Source of the DNA: Bacillota bacterium
GTDB lineage: Bacteria; Bacillota; Clostridia; Acetivibrionales; DSM-27016
Direction: 5' to 3'
NCBI GenBank assembly: GCA_023390115.1
Contig: JAEWDM010000030.1
Span: forward strand, 60,968-124,967
DNA: 64,000 nt
Under the pieces are notes generated by a model. It was not told the origin of the DNA, ran no database searches, and worked only from the letters and a program-made list of their open reading frames with translations. Shown one piece after another: positions 1 through 9,011 of the stretch; the stretch's first letter is position 1; each line of letters starts with the position of its first letter. The translations under genes and the position numbers were made by a program.

Positions 1-2
1 GC

Positions 3-113
3 TTTAAGGAAATTCAGGCTTTTGCCCGTGACTATTTCGGAGAACTGGCAGGCTTTGCACAGCAGTATCTTTTTTACTATGCCCGGGAACATAAAATAGG
101 GGTAACAATGTAA
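3..113 (+). CDS. C-terminal end of an unidentified protein
   Basis: The frame is open from the window edge to the TAA at 111-113, giving the last 36 residues of a protein that starts upstream. The tail is rich in aromatic residues and alanine (for example FAQQYLFYYAREHK) and looks helical. I do not recognise the family from so short a piece. The next gene on the same strand starts about 80 bases later, so the two may be co-transcribed. Confidence 0.6.
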   Translation, partial: FKEIQAFARDYFGELAGFAQQYLFYYAREHKIGVTM

Positions 114-194
114 ATGCATCTTCAGTATTATATAATTGATTAATAATTCTTTATTATTTATATAAGATGCATGAGATTTTGGGGGAATGTGTTT

Positions 195-455
195 ATGTAT
201 TGTTTGGGGATGCTTGACTCAGGGAATTATGCTTTTAGCCTGTGCAGAATACTGGAAAGGAAGGGTTATGTATTTGAAGTGATTTCAACCCCATGTCAGA
301 TATCCAGAGGAGGGTGCAGCTATTGTATTAAATTTCCTTTTGAATATGCCAATCTTGTTATACAGGAAGGAGCATTAAACAGGCTGTACATAAGAGAAAT
401 GTATAAAATTATACCTGCTTTCACAAAAAACAAATATGAGAGAGTTTATACTTAA
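195..455 (+). CDS. DUF3343-family small protein (putative Se/S carrier-like)
   Basis: This 86-residue protein looks like the DUF3343 family: a short protein that reads a small-residue binding loop, then STPCQIS, then a Gly-Cys pair (GGCSYCIKF). Some members are annotated as Se/S carrier-like proteins and sit near cysteine desulfurases, but no member has a firm function that I know of. The cysteines at GGCSYC fit the family pattern. An upstream ATG at 171 is possible, but GGGGGAA at 181-187 sits seven bases before the ATG at 195, so I prefer 195. No terminator is obvious after it. Confidence 0.6.
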   Translation: MYCLGMLDSGNYAFSLCRILERKGYVFEVISTPCQISRGGCSYCIKFPFEYANLVIQEGALNRLYIREMYKIIPAFTKNKYERVYT

Positions 456-600
456 GGTGGCATTTCTTTCCTTAATTATTAAAAGTGCGGCCAAAAAAAG
501 GTATGTATACAATACAGGAAACATGTTTTGATTTATGGAGTATTTTAAAGGCTGTTGATATAGATTTTGTTTAAAGGATTTTAATGTAGGCTTAGAATCC

Positions 601-629
601 TTGTTTAATGATTTTAACTGGTGTATAAT
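601..629 (+). promoter_or_regulatory. SigA-type promoter of the 6S RNA
   Basis: TTGTTT at 601-606, a 17-base spacer and a perfect TATAAT at 624-629. Transcription would begin near 636, shortly before the closing stem of the 6S RNA. Confidence 0.75.
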
Positions 630-635
630 AAGGAT

Positions 636-857
636 GCAAACGGAATAATCCTGAAATGCTCGGATAAGCCTATTATTTTGAACCTACATCGGACATAAGG
701 GAGTTTGGCGTTTGAAAGCGGATATCAGGCCCCAGATTAATTCCGCCATTCGGTACTAAGCGAATGCAACGGCGGGGGAAGGTTGAAGCTTTCGGCAGAA
801 CACCCACCTAGCTAAGGCTAGGTGTCAAAATATAGGTGAACGGCATTTCGGGTGCTT
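636..857 (+). ncRNA. ssrS: 6S RNA (SsrS)
   Basis: 6S RNA mimics an open promoter and binds the housekeeping RNA polymerase holoenzyme. Here the terminal stem CCTGAAATGC (650-659) pairs with GCATTTCGGG (843-852). Between them lies the 3' segment typical of Firmicute 6S RNA, with TTCGGCAGAACACCCACCT near 799-818 followed by a small hairpin (CACCTAGC/GCTAGGTG). A strong promoter lies just upstream and an intrinsic terminator just downstream, and no open frame covers the stretch. The length of about 220 nt suits the family. Confidence 0.85.
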
Positions 858-865
858 AAAGTTTT

Positions 866-895
866 AAAAGAGCTCTGCATGCAGAGCTCTTTTTG
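866..895 (+). terminator. Intrinsic terminator of the 6S RNA
   Basis: A perfect 12-bp stem, AAAGAGCTCTGC/GCAGAGCTCTTT, with a two-base loop is followed by a T run. The convergent minus-strand gene ends at 896, so the hairpin may serve both directions. Confidence 0.85.
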
Positions 896-2362
896 CTAAT
901 CAGAAATTTCTTCATGCTCTTTTCCCCGGACTGCTATGCCGTAAGCTTCTCCTGCAGGCTCCGCCGGATTTTCAGTATTATTGTTGAAGTTGCTGTTCAT
1001 AAGGGCTTTTATATGAGGAATTCTATCCTTAAATTCATAACAGCCGGACATCTTTAAGGGTACTTCTGCCTTTAAGTCATCCAGTTCCAGTCTTAAGCTG
1101 TCCAGCCTGCTTTCTATCTGCCTTAGCTGGTTTAATTCATTTTCAATAAGATTAAGCCTGAGAGATAATTTTATAATCTCTTTTTCAATGTTTTCCTGAG
1201 AGGAGATAAGTTTTAAGCTGTCCTCGCTGTTATTTTGGACAGCCTTCTTTAAGCCCTCAAAATTTTCCTTTAAAACCTTTAATTCATCCCCGACAAGGCT
1301 TTTTAATGAATCCGCCGCTTCATTTTTGGGAGCGGGAGAATTATGCTGGTAGAACGCCAGCTTAAAGCCATTAATGAAATTGCCCGGTATGTAAGGGGCA
1401 ATAATGCTGTCCGAATCACTGAAAAGGTTGGATTTATATGTAATGCACATTAAGTGCCTGCCTGTCGGGAAATTGTAACGGCTTGCCTTACTCCATATGC
1501 TGCCGCTGTTTTCTGACAGGCAATAGTATATTATGTCGTTGTGAACCCAGTATATTATAAGCTTTTCATGCACCTGCAAAATTGACAGGTTGTCAAAAGA
1601 GTGAGGTGAGGTGCATAATACCGATTCTCTGGACCATATGTTTTTATCGGGAGTCTTTTGCTTGTATACAAGCTCATATTGCTTGTTCGGCCTGCTCTGA
1701 CAGCACATATGAATAACGTTTGAGGTATCGCATATTACCTTTGCATATTCGCAATGGCTGTCAAGGCTGGTGACTGGTATGAATTCCCCCCATATTTTTC
1801 TGTCGCTGAGATATTTTTTATACCCAAGCTGAAGATATTTGCCGTCTGTGGATCTATAAAATGCATATATATTCTCCCATTTATCGAATACGATACAATG
1901 GGGAAGAGGATCGCCTGTTATATAGTCAATAACCTTTGGGTAGCCGGCAACATTATTGGTAAATAATTGATGAGCGAAAATAAGGGAGCTGTCATGCTTG
2001 AGCACATAAAATAAATGAACTGCATTTTTAAGCGGCACGAGAAACAAATGCTTATTATATGTGTAGGAGGTTCTGCTTGTAAGTATGGTAAAGGTTTTTA
2101 TGTCAAGGTTCTTTAAAAAAAAGTATATTATATTTCCCTCTCTGCTTTGGGATAATATATGAAAGCAATCCTCGGAGTCCATGTCTGCATAAAATAAAGG
2201 ATGCGAATTCCGGCTAATAGAAGTGGCTTCCGACCATGTACCCTTTGAGGTGAGATGGCAATGACAGAGCCCAAGCTTTTCATCAAAAAAAATATTTACT
2301 GTCCTGCCGTCGGACTGCTTAAAAATATACTGTCTTTTATCATAGTTATACAAATCTGGCAC
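896..2362 (-). CDS. Beta-propeller (sialidase/BNR-like) protein with C-terminal coiled coil, function unknown
   Basis: This 488-residue protein has no signal peptide and no membrane segment. Residues 1 to about 350 are made of recurring beta-strand units with aromatic and tryptophan positions (GTWSEATSISRNSHPL, KIWGEFIPVTS, NIWSRESVL, SIWSKASRYNF), which suggests a BNR/sialidase-like six- or seven-bladed propeller without catalytic residues that I can point to. Residues 370-450 form a heptad-rich coiled coil, so the protein may be oligomeric. The gene is convergent with the 6S RNA and divergent from the next gene. I know no characterised homologue; propeller fold is an inference from the repeat pattern. 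Confidence 0.65.
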   Translation of the reverse strand: MPDLYNYDKRQYIFKQSDGRTVNIFFDEKLGLCHCHLTSKGTWSEATSISRNSHPLFYADMDSEDCFHILSQSREGNIIYFFLKNLDIKTFTILTSRTSYTYNKHLFLVPLKNAVHLFYVLKHDSSLIFAHQLFTNNVAGYPKVIDYITGDPLPHCIVFDKWENIYAFYRSTDGKYLQLGYKKYLSDRKIWGEFIPVTSLDSHCEYAKVICDTSNVIHMCCQSRPNKQYELVYKQKTPDKNIWSRESVLCTSPHSFDNLSILQVHEKLIIYWVHNDIIYYCLSENSGSIWSKASRYNFPTGRHLMCITYKSNLFSDSDSIIAPYIPGNFINGFKLAFYQHNSPAPKNEAADSLKSLVGDELKVLKENFEGLKKAVQNNSEDSLKLISSQENIEKEIIKLSLRLNLIENELNQLRQIESRLDSLRLELDDLKAEVPLKMSGCYEFKDRIPHIKALMNSNFNNNTENPAEPAGEAYGIAVRGKEHEEISD

Positions 2363-2564
2363 CTTCTAATTTATTAATAATTCTTAATTATATATATGAC
2401 GAATATTTAAATAAAATTTTAAGAACAGAGAAAAATTTAAATTATTCTTTATTTAGCCAAAGTTGCAGTACCATTATCACAAAAAAATAACAACAACATA
2501 TTATGTAATTGACAGAAGATTTCTTAAAGAAGTAAATATATTGTTTAATTAAGGAGGTATTGAT

Positions 2565-3503
2565 ATGGGTCATGAGAATGACAGGGTAGTGGCGGGCCTG
2601 ATAAGCGAGAGAGATCTTTGCAAAATCAGAGAAGCTGTTTGCATACAGGTAGAAAAAATATTTGACTCCTGTAGAGAAAAAGATTGCATAGAAGACGCGA
2701 GAGTTTTGTTTAAAAATACTGAGAGCATAAGAAAAATAATACATAGAGCTATCAATGTAAAAGCCAAAAGGGCCGAGGTTGTGGATGTGTATTCGGATAT
2801 CGAGCCTGTGCCGTTTAAAAGAGGCTTCTATACTGTAGATATTAAATTTTTCATCAGGGTAGAGCTTGATTTCTTTGTACCCAGGGAAAATGGAAGCACA
2901 AGGATAATAACCAGAAAAGGGCTGGTGCTTTTTGATAAAAAAGTTATACTGTTCGGCTCAGAGGGAAGCGTGAAAATCTTTAAGGCGCATTTTTCAAAAT
3001 GCGGCGTAGACGATGAAGGCTCAAGGCTGCAGCAGGATAACCTTCCTTTCTCTAAAATAGAAGTAGCTGATCCCATAGCCCTTAGCGCGAGAATTCAGGA
3101 GTCGTGCGACAAGTATTTCGATGATTGCTGCAACATAGAGAAAATGCCCAGAAGTGTTTGCAATCTATTTGGAGAAGAAGAGGATGTAGAGCTCGACGAT
3201 GCCGACGATATAGTAGAGGATGAATTCGGACGCAGAAGGGTGCTTGTTACAGTTGGCCTGTTCTCAATAATTAAGCTTGCAAGGCTTGTGCAGCTCCTTA
3301 TACCGGCATTTGATTTTTGTGTTCCAAACAAGGAGTGCATAGCTTCAACGGAAGACGATCCATGTGAGCTGTTTGAAACAATAGAATTTCCTGTAGACGA
3401 GTTTTTCCCTCCGCAAATATTCGACTTTCCCGGTGCGCTGGAAGCGGTACAGGAAATGCAGGAGGGAATAGAAGGAAATAAGAACCACAGCTTTGAGGGA
3501 TAA
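2565..3503 (+). CDS. Conserved clostridial protein of unknown function, cysteine-rich and acidic
   Basis: This 312-residue soluble protein starts at an ATG with an excellent AAGGAGG site ten bases upstream. The N-terminal part (residues 13-60) carries RDLCKIREAVCIQ and several further cysteines. The middle (residues 65-150) looks like a beta-rich domain (EPVPFKRGFYTVDIKFFIRVEL). Residues 203-220 form an acidic linker (EEEDVELDDADD). It has no signal peptide, no transmembrane segment and no catalytic motif I can name. I believe similar proteins occur across Clostridia, often alone, but I cannot assign a role. Its strand and spacing make it a single-gene unit. Confidence 0.7.
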   Translation: MGHENDRVVAGLISERDLCKIREAVCIQVEKIFDSCREKDCIEDARVLFKNTESIRKIIHRAINVKAKRAEVVDVYSDIEPVPFKRGFYTVDIKFFIRVELDFFVPRENGSTRIITRKGLVLFDKKVILFGSEGSVKIFKAHFSKCGVDDEGSRLQQDNLPFSKIEVADPIALSARIQESCDKYFDDCCNIEKMPRSVCNLFGEEEDVELDDADDIVEDEFGRRRVLVTVGLFSIIKLARLVQLLIPAFDFCVPNKECIASTEDDPCELFETIEFPVDEFFPPQIFDFPGALEAVQEMQEGIEGNKNHSFEG

Positions 3504-3564
3504 GCTGCACATATAGTTTCTGTTATAAAAGGGATAGCCAAAGGGCTATCCCTAACCTCATTTA

Positions 3565-3930
3565 TTACATAGCCCGTCCGGGTATAATAGCGTCTACTAT
3601 TCCGTAGACCAATGCACCTAACAGTGCGCCCCAAATGCTAACGTTAAACCCTGAAACAAAGAACTGGGTAACGTATATTATTACTGCTGCCATAATAAAG
3701 CCTGTAAGCCCTTTCCCAAAGGGGGAGGCATTTATTCCTAAAAATCTGGAGGCAAGGTAATCTAAAGCTGCTAAAATTATAGCACCAACTATCAGGGACC
3801 ATATTCCCGATATGGAAAAGCCGGGGGTTAAGGCTGCTGTTACAGCAAGAACTACAGCTCCCACGACAAGCCTGATGATAAAATGGACTATACCGGATGA
3901 TCCTGACCGTGCGGTATCTTGAGTAGCCAA
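3565..3930 (-). CDS. Small four-helix membrane protein, phage holin superfamily IV-like
   Basis: The 121-residue product is almost wholly hydrophobic, with four transmembrane segments at about residues 15-37, 43-62, 73-93 and 97-117. Glycine and proline spacing (LTPGFSISGIWSLIVGAIILA and GFNVSIWGALLGALVYGIVDAIIPG) matches the phage_holin_4_2 / YvlD-type family of bacterial inner-membrane proteins. These are chromosomal housekeeping proteins of unknown function, not true phage lysis proteins. The gene stands alone, convergent with the previous gene and divergent from the cysE leader. Confidence 0.75.
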   Translation of the reverse strand: MATQDTARSGSSGIVHFIIRLVVGAVVLAVTAALTPGFSISGIWSLIVGAIILAALDYLASRFLGINASPFGKGLTGFIMAAVIIYVTQFFVSGFNVSIWGALLGALVYGIVDAIIPGRAM

Positions 3931-4135
3931 TTAATTCACTCCCTTTCAAATTTGACATGATAAAAATCAAATGATATGTGTATAATTTGATTTATCATTA
4001 GTAATATTATTAATAAATTATTTATCATTTATTCAGGCGGCAAAGTCAGGCGGTGCTGTAAAGTTTTTAAAACTATTTACTTGTACATACTTATTTGATA
4101 AAATTAATTTTATTTGCATATATATTAAAGATAAT

Positions 4136-4425
4136 GACTGGGCAGAGTAGCTTATAGGTCCCTGCAGAGAGAAGCGGTCATAGGCTGAGAGCGGCTTTAG
4201 GTCGGCATATGAGTGAAGTGCGCCCATGAATTTGGAGCAGAAGGGGATTGTTTGATATGCATTATAGTCATGTCCCTGTAGGCTTTCACGGAGAAGCACC
4301 GTTATGCTTAAAGATGTGATATTAGCTTTCTTTAAATATTGCGTCCGAGATGGATTTTCCGAATTAGAGTGGAACCGCGATTTGCCTCGCCTCTATAATG
4401 TAAATTATAGACGGGGTTTTTTTAG
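4136..4425 (+). promoter_or_regulatory. T-box leader (tRNA-Cys responsive) of cysE-cysS
   Basis: The 290-nt leader holds a long stem I, then the conserved T-box segment AGAGTGGAACCGCG at 4366-4379. A terminator hairpin follows (about 4384-4416, ending in GGGG and seven T). The TGC at 4258-4260, in a TATGCA context on the 3' side of a bulge, is the likely specifier codon for cysteine. The UGGA bulge would pair with UCCA, which fits tRNA-Cys with its U discriminator base. Uncharged tRNA-Cys would therefore turn on the cysteine genes that follow. Confidence 0.9.
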
Positions 4426-4440
4426 TGTTGGGGGGGAATT

Positions 4441-5100
4441 ATGTTTAAAGGGGTTTTATATGACGCAAGAGCCATTGCAAAAAGAGATCCTGCTGCAAAG
4501 AGCGTTTTTGAGGTTATGCTTCTGTATGCGGGGTTCCATGCGGTATTCCTTCACCGCTTTGCACACTGGTTTTACAAAAAGGGATTGTTTTTCCCGGCCC
4601 GTTTTATATCTCAGGTATCAAGGTTTATTACAGGTATTGAAATACATCCGGGTGCTGTTATAGGAAGAGGATTGTTTATAGATCACGGAATGGGAGTTGT
4701 TATAGGAGAGACGGCAGAGGTGGGCGAAAATTGCACGATTTACCATGGAGTTACTTTAGGGGGGACGGGAAAGGACAAGGGAAAGAGACATCCCACTATA
4801 GGAAATAATGTACTGATTGGAGCGGGAGCCAAAATATTGGGACCCTTTAATGTAGGAGACAACTCTATGATAGGGGCGGGATCGATAGTTATAAATGAGG
4901 TTCCTCCGTATACTACAGTTACAGGGCCAAAGGCAAGGAATGTCAAGCATAAAGGCGAAAAGCTTATACCCTCGGTGGAGCTCGATCAGATACATATGCC
5001 CGATCCGGCTGCTCAGGAGTTATGCGCACTGCGTGCCCGGCTTGAGCATCTGGAAGGTATATTGCGAAGTAAGGAAGAGGGAAATGTAAATAAAAAGTAA
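4441..5100 (+). CDS. cysE: Serine O-acetyltransferase
   Basis: CysE transfers acetyl from acetyl-CoA to L-serine, the first committed step of cysteine synthesis in the cytosol. The 219-residue protein has the short N-terminal helical region of Firmicute forms (residues 1-65). A left-handed beta-helix follows, with hexapeptide repeats from about residue 70 ([21 protein letters not shown]) to 160. The active-site stretch around DHGMG and the VTLGGTGK loop are both present. A GGGGGG site precedes the ATG. It is the first gene behind the cysteine T-box and is followed 56 bases later by cysS, so both ends of cysteine use are controlled together. Confidence 0.95.
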   Translation: MFKGVLYDARAIAKRDPAAKSVFEVMLLYAGFHAVFLHRFAHWFYKKGLFFPARFISQVSRFITGIEIHPGAVIGRGLFIDHGMGVVIGETAEVGENCTIYHGVTLGGTGKDKGKRHPTIGNNVLIGAGAKILGPFNVGDNSMIGAGSIVINEVPPYTTVTGPKARNVKHKGEKLIPSVELDQIHMPDPAAQELCALRARLEHLEGILRSKEEGNVNKK

Positions 5101-5156
5101 AAAATACCGGCAGTCTTTTATCGCTTAGTTTTAGAGGAAGGGGACATAAATATATA

Positions 5157-6566
5157 ATGAAGCTGTATAATACGCTGACAAGAAAAAAAGAAGATTTTAA
5201 GCCCGTGGATGATAACGAGGTAAGGATTTATTCCTGTGGCCCTACCGTATATAATTATTTTCATATAGGGAATGCCAGGCCTTTTATTATATTTGACGTA
5301 ATGAGAAGGTACCTGCTATACAGAGGATATAATGTTAAATTTGTGCAGAACTTTACCGACATTGACGACAAAATGATCAAGAAGGCTAATGAAGAGGGTA
5401 TTACCGTAAAGGAATTGGCGGACAGGTATATAAAGGAGTATTTTATAGATTCGAAGGGGCTGGGAATAAGCGAGGCCACAGTACACCCAAGGGCAACCGA
5501 GAATATTGATGCAATTATAGAGCTCATTGAAGCTCTGGAGAAAAAGGGGTATGCCTATGCCGTTGACGGGGATGTATATTTTGACACTAAAAGATTTGAG
5601 AAGTATGGCAAGCTGTCGGGGCATAATCTGGAGGATCTTGAAGCCGGGTCCAGAATTGATGTGGATGACAGAAAAAAGGCACCTGTGGATTTTGCACTCT
5701 GGAAGGCGCAAAAGCCTGGTGAGCCGGCATGGGACAGTCCATGGGGCAAGGGAAGGCCGGGGTGGCATATAGAATGCTCGGCTATGGCCAACAGGTATTT
5801 GGGAGAGACTATTGATATACATTGCGGAGGGCAGGACCTTGTATTCCCTCATCATGAAAATGAAATAGCTCAAAGTGAGGCTGCCAACGGGAAGACATTT
5901 GCCCGCTATTGGCTTCACAACGGATTTATAAATGTTGATAATGAAAAGATGTCTAAATCTCTGGGCAATTTTTTTACAGTCAGGGATATCGCGGAAAAAT
6001 TTGATTATGAGGTTATAAGGTTTTTTATGCTTTGCGCTCATTACAGAAGTCCCATTAATTTTAGTGACGAGCTTTTGACTCAGGCTAAAAACGGGCTTGA
6101 AAGAATATATAATTGTATCGGGAATGTTAAGCATGTGAGAGAGCATTTGTCTCTTCCTCATATGTCCGGAAGTGAAAAGGAAATTGCCGAAAGACTGTCT
6201 GCAATTAAGGACGGATTTATAGAGGCTATGGACGATGACCTCAACACAGCGGATGCCATTTCCAAAATTTTTGACGCTGTAAAGGAAATTAATTCAAATA
6301 TTACTTCTGCTGCCGAAGTTTCCATAGAGATTGCCGATTTCGCACAGACGCTTTTAAAAGAGCTTACAGGAGTGCTTGGAATTGCACAGCGGGAGCGGGA
6401 GCAGGAGGACGACAGCGAAATCAATCAGCTGGTGGCCCAAAGGCAGCAGGCAAGGAAGGAAAAAAACTGGAAGCTTGCCGATGAGATCAGGGATAGGCTT
6501 AATAAAATGGGGGTTACACTGGAGGACACTCCCCAGGGGGTAAAGATATCGAGAAAAGACAAATAG
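5157..6566 (+). CDS. cysS: Cysteinyl-tRNA synthetase
   Basis: This class I synthetase charges tRNA-Cys. The 469 residues include the HIGH-type signature FHIGNA at residues 35-40 and KMSKS at 264-268. The zinc ligands are in the expected places: Cys27 in YSCGPT, a Cys in [13 protein letters not shown], and the [10 protein letters not shown] segment. The C-terminal anticodon-binding helical domain is complete and ends in the usual basic tail. The gene lies behind cysE and the T-box, which senses this enzyme's own tRNA. The length is normal for the family. Confidence 0.97.
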   Translation: MKLYNTLTRKKEDFKPVDDNEVRIYSCGPTVYNYFHIGNARPFIIFDVMRRYLLYRGYNVKFVQNFTDIDDKMIKKANEEGITVKELADRYIKEYFIDSKGLGISEATVHPRATENIDAIIELIEALEKKGYAYAVDGDVYFDTKRFEKYGKLSGHNLEDLEAGSRIDVDDRKKAPVDFALWKAQKPGEPAWDSPWGKGRPGWHIECSAMANRYLGETIDIHCGGQDLVFPHHENEIAQSEAANGKTFARYWLHNGFINVDNEKMSKSLGNFFTVRDIAEKFDYEVIRFFMLCAHYRSPINFSDELLTQAKNGLERIYNCIGNVKHVREHLSLPHMSGSEKEIAERLSAIKDGFIEAMDDDLNTADAISKIFDAVKEINSNITSAAEVSIEIADFAQTLLKELTGVLGIAQREREQEDDSEINQLVAQRQQARKEKNWKLADEIRDRLNKMGVTLEDTPQGVKISRKDK

Positions 6567-6629
6567 GGGGAGATTCGCGGCTTTTATATAAAAATTGCTG
6601 TTTACTTGGAATTTTCTATGATATATAAT

Positions 6630-6658
6630 AAGCCTTAGGTAACGGGCTTAAGGCTTTT
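6630..6658 (+). terminator. Possible weak terminator after cysS
   Basis: An eight-base stem, AAGCCTTA/TAAGGCTT (6630-6637 and 6649-6656), is followed by only four T. It may separate cysS from mrnC partially or act as a processing hairpin. Confidence 0.4.
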
Positions 6659-6739
6659 AGCAATAGATACCAGGTTATTGTCTTTATCTTTATTGATATA
6701 GAGAATTTCACTTCTAAATAGATAGGGTAGCAAATATTT

Positions 6740-7174
6740 ATGATTGATAACTATTTTAAAGAGCTTTTTGATAAGTTCAATCTTAAAAAAAAGGATCCTG
6801 GGCAATACAATCCTTTGGTTCTGGCTTATATAGGTGATGCCGTATATGAGGTTTTTATACGGACATTTCTGTTACATAACGGAAATTCACCTGTACACAA
6901 GCTGCACAAGCAGTCCATAGGGTTTGTAAAGGCAAAGGCCCAGTCGGATATTATCCACCTTATATGGGATAATCTTGATTCCGAGGAGCAGGATATTGTG
7001 CGGAGAGGAAGAAATGCAAAGTCAGGTACCATACCTAAAAATGCCGATGTTGTGGAATATAAATATGCGACGGGATTTGAGGCTTTGGTAGGCTTTTTGT
7101 TTCTTAAGGAGGACAACATGCGGCTGATGGATATTTTAAGCATGTCTGTATCCGGCAGGGAGGGCGGTATATAG
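6740..7174 (+). CDS. mrnC: Mini-ribonuclease III
   Basis: MrnC is an RNase III-like enzyme without the double-stranded RNA-binding domain; it trims 23S rRNA ends. The 144-residue protein has the catalytic-domain signature LAYIGDAVYEVFIR near residue 28, with the acidic residues of the active site, and a second acidic helix near residue 115 (FEALVGFLFL). Length and position between cysS and rlmB match the standard Firmicute order. Transcription probably continues from cysS. Confidence 0.92.
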   Translation: MIDNYFKELFDKFNLKKKDPGQYNPLVLAYIGDAVYEVFIRTFLLHNGNSPVHKLHKQSIGFVKAKAQSDIIHLIWDNLDSEEQDIVRRGRNAKSGTIPKNADVVEYKYATGFEALVGFLFLKEDNMRLMDILSMSVSGREGGI

Positions 7175-7245
7175 CCCGGTTTATTTTTTGCGGCTGCAAG
7201 GAAATATATTATTGAAAATATTATTTGTAAGAGGGAAGTGCTGTA

Positions 7246-8076
7246 ATGCCATACGACAGGGATAAAAAGCATAGGGAAACAAGGAATGTGAGAAAAAAGG
7301 CTGCATTTTTAAGAGAACGGCAGGAGGAGGCTTCCGAGCCATGCTTTGACAAGCTTGAGGGCAGAAATTCCATACTTGAGGCCTTGAGGTCGGACAGATC
7401 AATAAACAGAATTATGGTTTCAAAAGGAGATAAGGAAGGCTCTATAAAGCAGATTATTGCCCTTGCAAGAGAAAAGCATATAATATTGCAGGAGGTTGAA
7501 CGGTCAAAGCTGGACAGCCTGTCGGAAACTCATGCACACCAGGGCGTGATTGCGTTTGTGGCTGTAAAGGATTATGTTGAGGTGGATGACATACTAAGGG
7601 CTGCGGAGTTAAAGGGAGAGGAACCCTTTCTGGTACTGCTGGATGAGATAACGGACCCTCATAACCTGGGCTCGATATTGAGGACGGCAAATGCTGCGGG
7701 AGCGCATGGAGTTATAATACCCAAAAGGAGATCGGTAGGCCTTACCGCCTCTGTATCCAAGGCATCCGCAGGTGCTGTAGAGTACGTACCCGTTTCACGT
7801 GTCACAAATCTTGCGCAGACTATAGATTATCTTAAGAAGCGCAATATATGGGTGGTTGGTACGGATTCCACAGGTGAGAAGCACTTTTATGACAGTGACT
7901 TAAGAGGTCCGGTTGCAATTGTGGTAGGAAGCGAAGGAGAGGGAATAGGCAAGCTTATAAAGGAGAAGTGTGATTTTATTGTTAACATTCCCATGAAGGG
8001 TGCAATTTCATCGTTGAATGCTGCTGTTGCAGGAGCAGTTGTTATGTATGAAATATTAAAGCAGCGGGGTAAATAA
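7246..8076 (+). CDS. rlmB: 23S rRNA 2'-O-ribose methyltransferase, TrmH family
   Basis: RlmB-type SPOUT enzymes methylate the 2'-hydroxyl of a guanosine in 23S rRNA. The 276-residue protein has a basic N-terminal extension, then an L30e-like substrate-binding domain (residues 38-110, beginning EGRNSILEALRS). The SPOUT catalytic domain follows, with motif 1 DPHNLGSILRTANAAG near 137-152, motif 2 VVGSEGEGIG near 225 and motif 3 IPMKGAISSLNAAVAGAV near 247. The knot residues are intact. It follows mrnC by 71 bases and is likely in the same transcript. Family annotation sometimes reads YacO. Confidence 0.93.
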   Translation: MPYDRDKKHRETRNVRKKAAFLRERQEEASEPCFDKLEGRNSILEALRSDRSINRIMVSKGDKEGSIKQIIALAREKHIILQEVERSKLDSLSETHAHQGVIAFVAVKDYVEVDDILRAAELKGEEPFLVLLDEITDPHNLGSILRTANAAGAHGVIIPKRRSVGLTASVSKASAGAVEYVPVSRVTNLAQTIDYLKKRNIWVVGTDSTGEKHFYDSDLRGPVAIVVGSEGEGIGKLIKEKCDFIVNIPMKGAISSLNAAVAGAVVMYEILKQRGK

Positions 8077-8097
8077 AAAACAGAAGCGAGTTTTAAC

Positions 8098-8126
8098 TTG
8101 ACACAAGCATTGAAGTTACATATAAT
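8098..8126 (+). promoter_or_regulatory. Upstream promoter P1 of sigH
   Basis: TTGACA at 8098-8103, a 17-base spacer and TATAAT at 8121-8126 form a perfect SigA promoter just after rlmB, about 165 bases before sigH. Confidence 0.8.
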
Positions 8127-8200
8127 TATGCATGTGCGGTCTATAGATAAAAATTTTACCTATAATCATAAAAACTCTTTATGCTGCTGTATACTTGCTA

Positions 8201-8229
8201 TTGACAAATTTTCCTAAATTGTGGATAAT
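8201..8229 (+). promoter_or_regulatory. Proximal promoter P2 of sigH
   Basis: TTGACA at 8201-8206, 17 bases, then GATAAT at 8224-8229. This is a second near-consensus SigA promoter about 60 bases before the gene. The region between the two promoters is very AT-rich. Confidence 0.7.
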
Positions 8230-8292
8230 AAAAATGTTAAGATGTGTTTTATATACAGGTGTGTTTTTTAGACTGCATAAGGGGGCATGATT

Positions 8293-8937
8293 TTGAAGAC
8301 TAACGCACATAGTGAGATTGCGCATATTTTTAATACTATGCTTGATGAGGAAGTAATTGAGGATGCAAGATCCGGGAATCATGATGCCCTTGAGTATATA
8401 ATCAACAAGTATAAAAGCTTTGTCCGCGCTAAGGCGAGAACGTATTTCCTTATAGGAGCGGATAGAGAGGATATAATTCAAGAAGGAATGATAGGGTTAT
8501 ATAAGGCCATAAGGGATTTCAAGGAGGACAAGCTTTCTTCATTCCGGGCATTTGCAGAGCTTTGTATAACCAGGCAAATCATTACTGCCATAAAGACTGC
8601 CACGCGTCAGAAGCATATTCCGTTGAATTCTTACGTTTCCCTTAACAAGCCTATATTTGATGAAGAATCTGACAGGACTCTTATGGATATAATAAGTGAA
8701 GAGACTATAAGTGATCCTGAGGAAATGGTTATAAACCGCGAGGAGTTTATCGGTATAGAGGCCAAAATGGGAGAAATACTAAGCGAGCTTGAGTGGGAGG
8801 TTCTTTCCTTATATTTGCAGGGCAAGTCCTATCAGGAGATTGCGGAGGAATTGGACAGGCATGTAAAATCCATTGACAATGCGTTACAGAGAGTAAAACG
8901 TAAATTAGAGAAATATCTTGAAGAAGGTAAAGTATAA
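8293..8937 (+). CDS. sigH: RNA polymerase sporulation sigma factor SigH
   Basis: SigH (Spo0H) directs early-stationary and sporulation-entry transcription. The protein is about 214 residues. Region 2 (about residues 25-95) reads DALEYIINKYKSFVRAKARTYFLIGADREDIIQEGMIGLYKAIRDF, and the region 4 helix-turn-helix lies near residues 170-205 (LSELEWEVLSLYLQGKSYQEIAEEL). An ATG lies at 8287, but the AAGGGGG site at 8279-8285 touches it. The in-frame TTG at 8293 has correct spacing and is my choice. Two strong promoters lie upstream. Its position after rlmB is the usual one; the genes that normally follow (rpmG, secE) are not here. Confidence 0.95.
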   Translation: MKTNAHSEIAHIFNTMLDEEVIEDARSGNHDALEYIINKYKSFVRAKARTYFLIGADREDIIQEGMIGLYKAIRDFKEDKLSSFRAFAELCITRQIITAIKTATRQKHIPLNSYVSLNKPIFDEESDRTLMDIISEETISDPEEMVINREEFIGIEAKMGEILSELEWEVLSLYLQGKSYQEIAEELDRHVKSIDNALQRVKRKLEKYLEEGKV

Positions 8938-8963
8938 ATAGGTTATTTGAGCTTTGAATATGC

Positions 8964-8992
8964 TGGACTATTGATACTTCTTATGCTATAAT
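8964..8992 (+). promoter_or_regulatory. Promoter of the tRNA-Gly/tRNA-Thr pair
   Basis: TGGACT at 8964-8969, 17 bases and TATAAT at 8987-8992, ending 19 bases before the mature tRNA-Gly. Confidence 0.6.
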
Positions 8993-9011
8993 ATCTTTCG
9001 TTGCACACCTT

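Noticed and set aside
5316..6161. Long minus-strand open frame (281 codons) opposite cysS
   Set aside because: It lies wholly inside cysS, has no family-like motif and has the composition of an antisense shadow.
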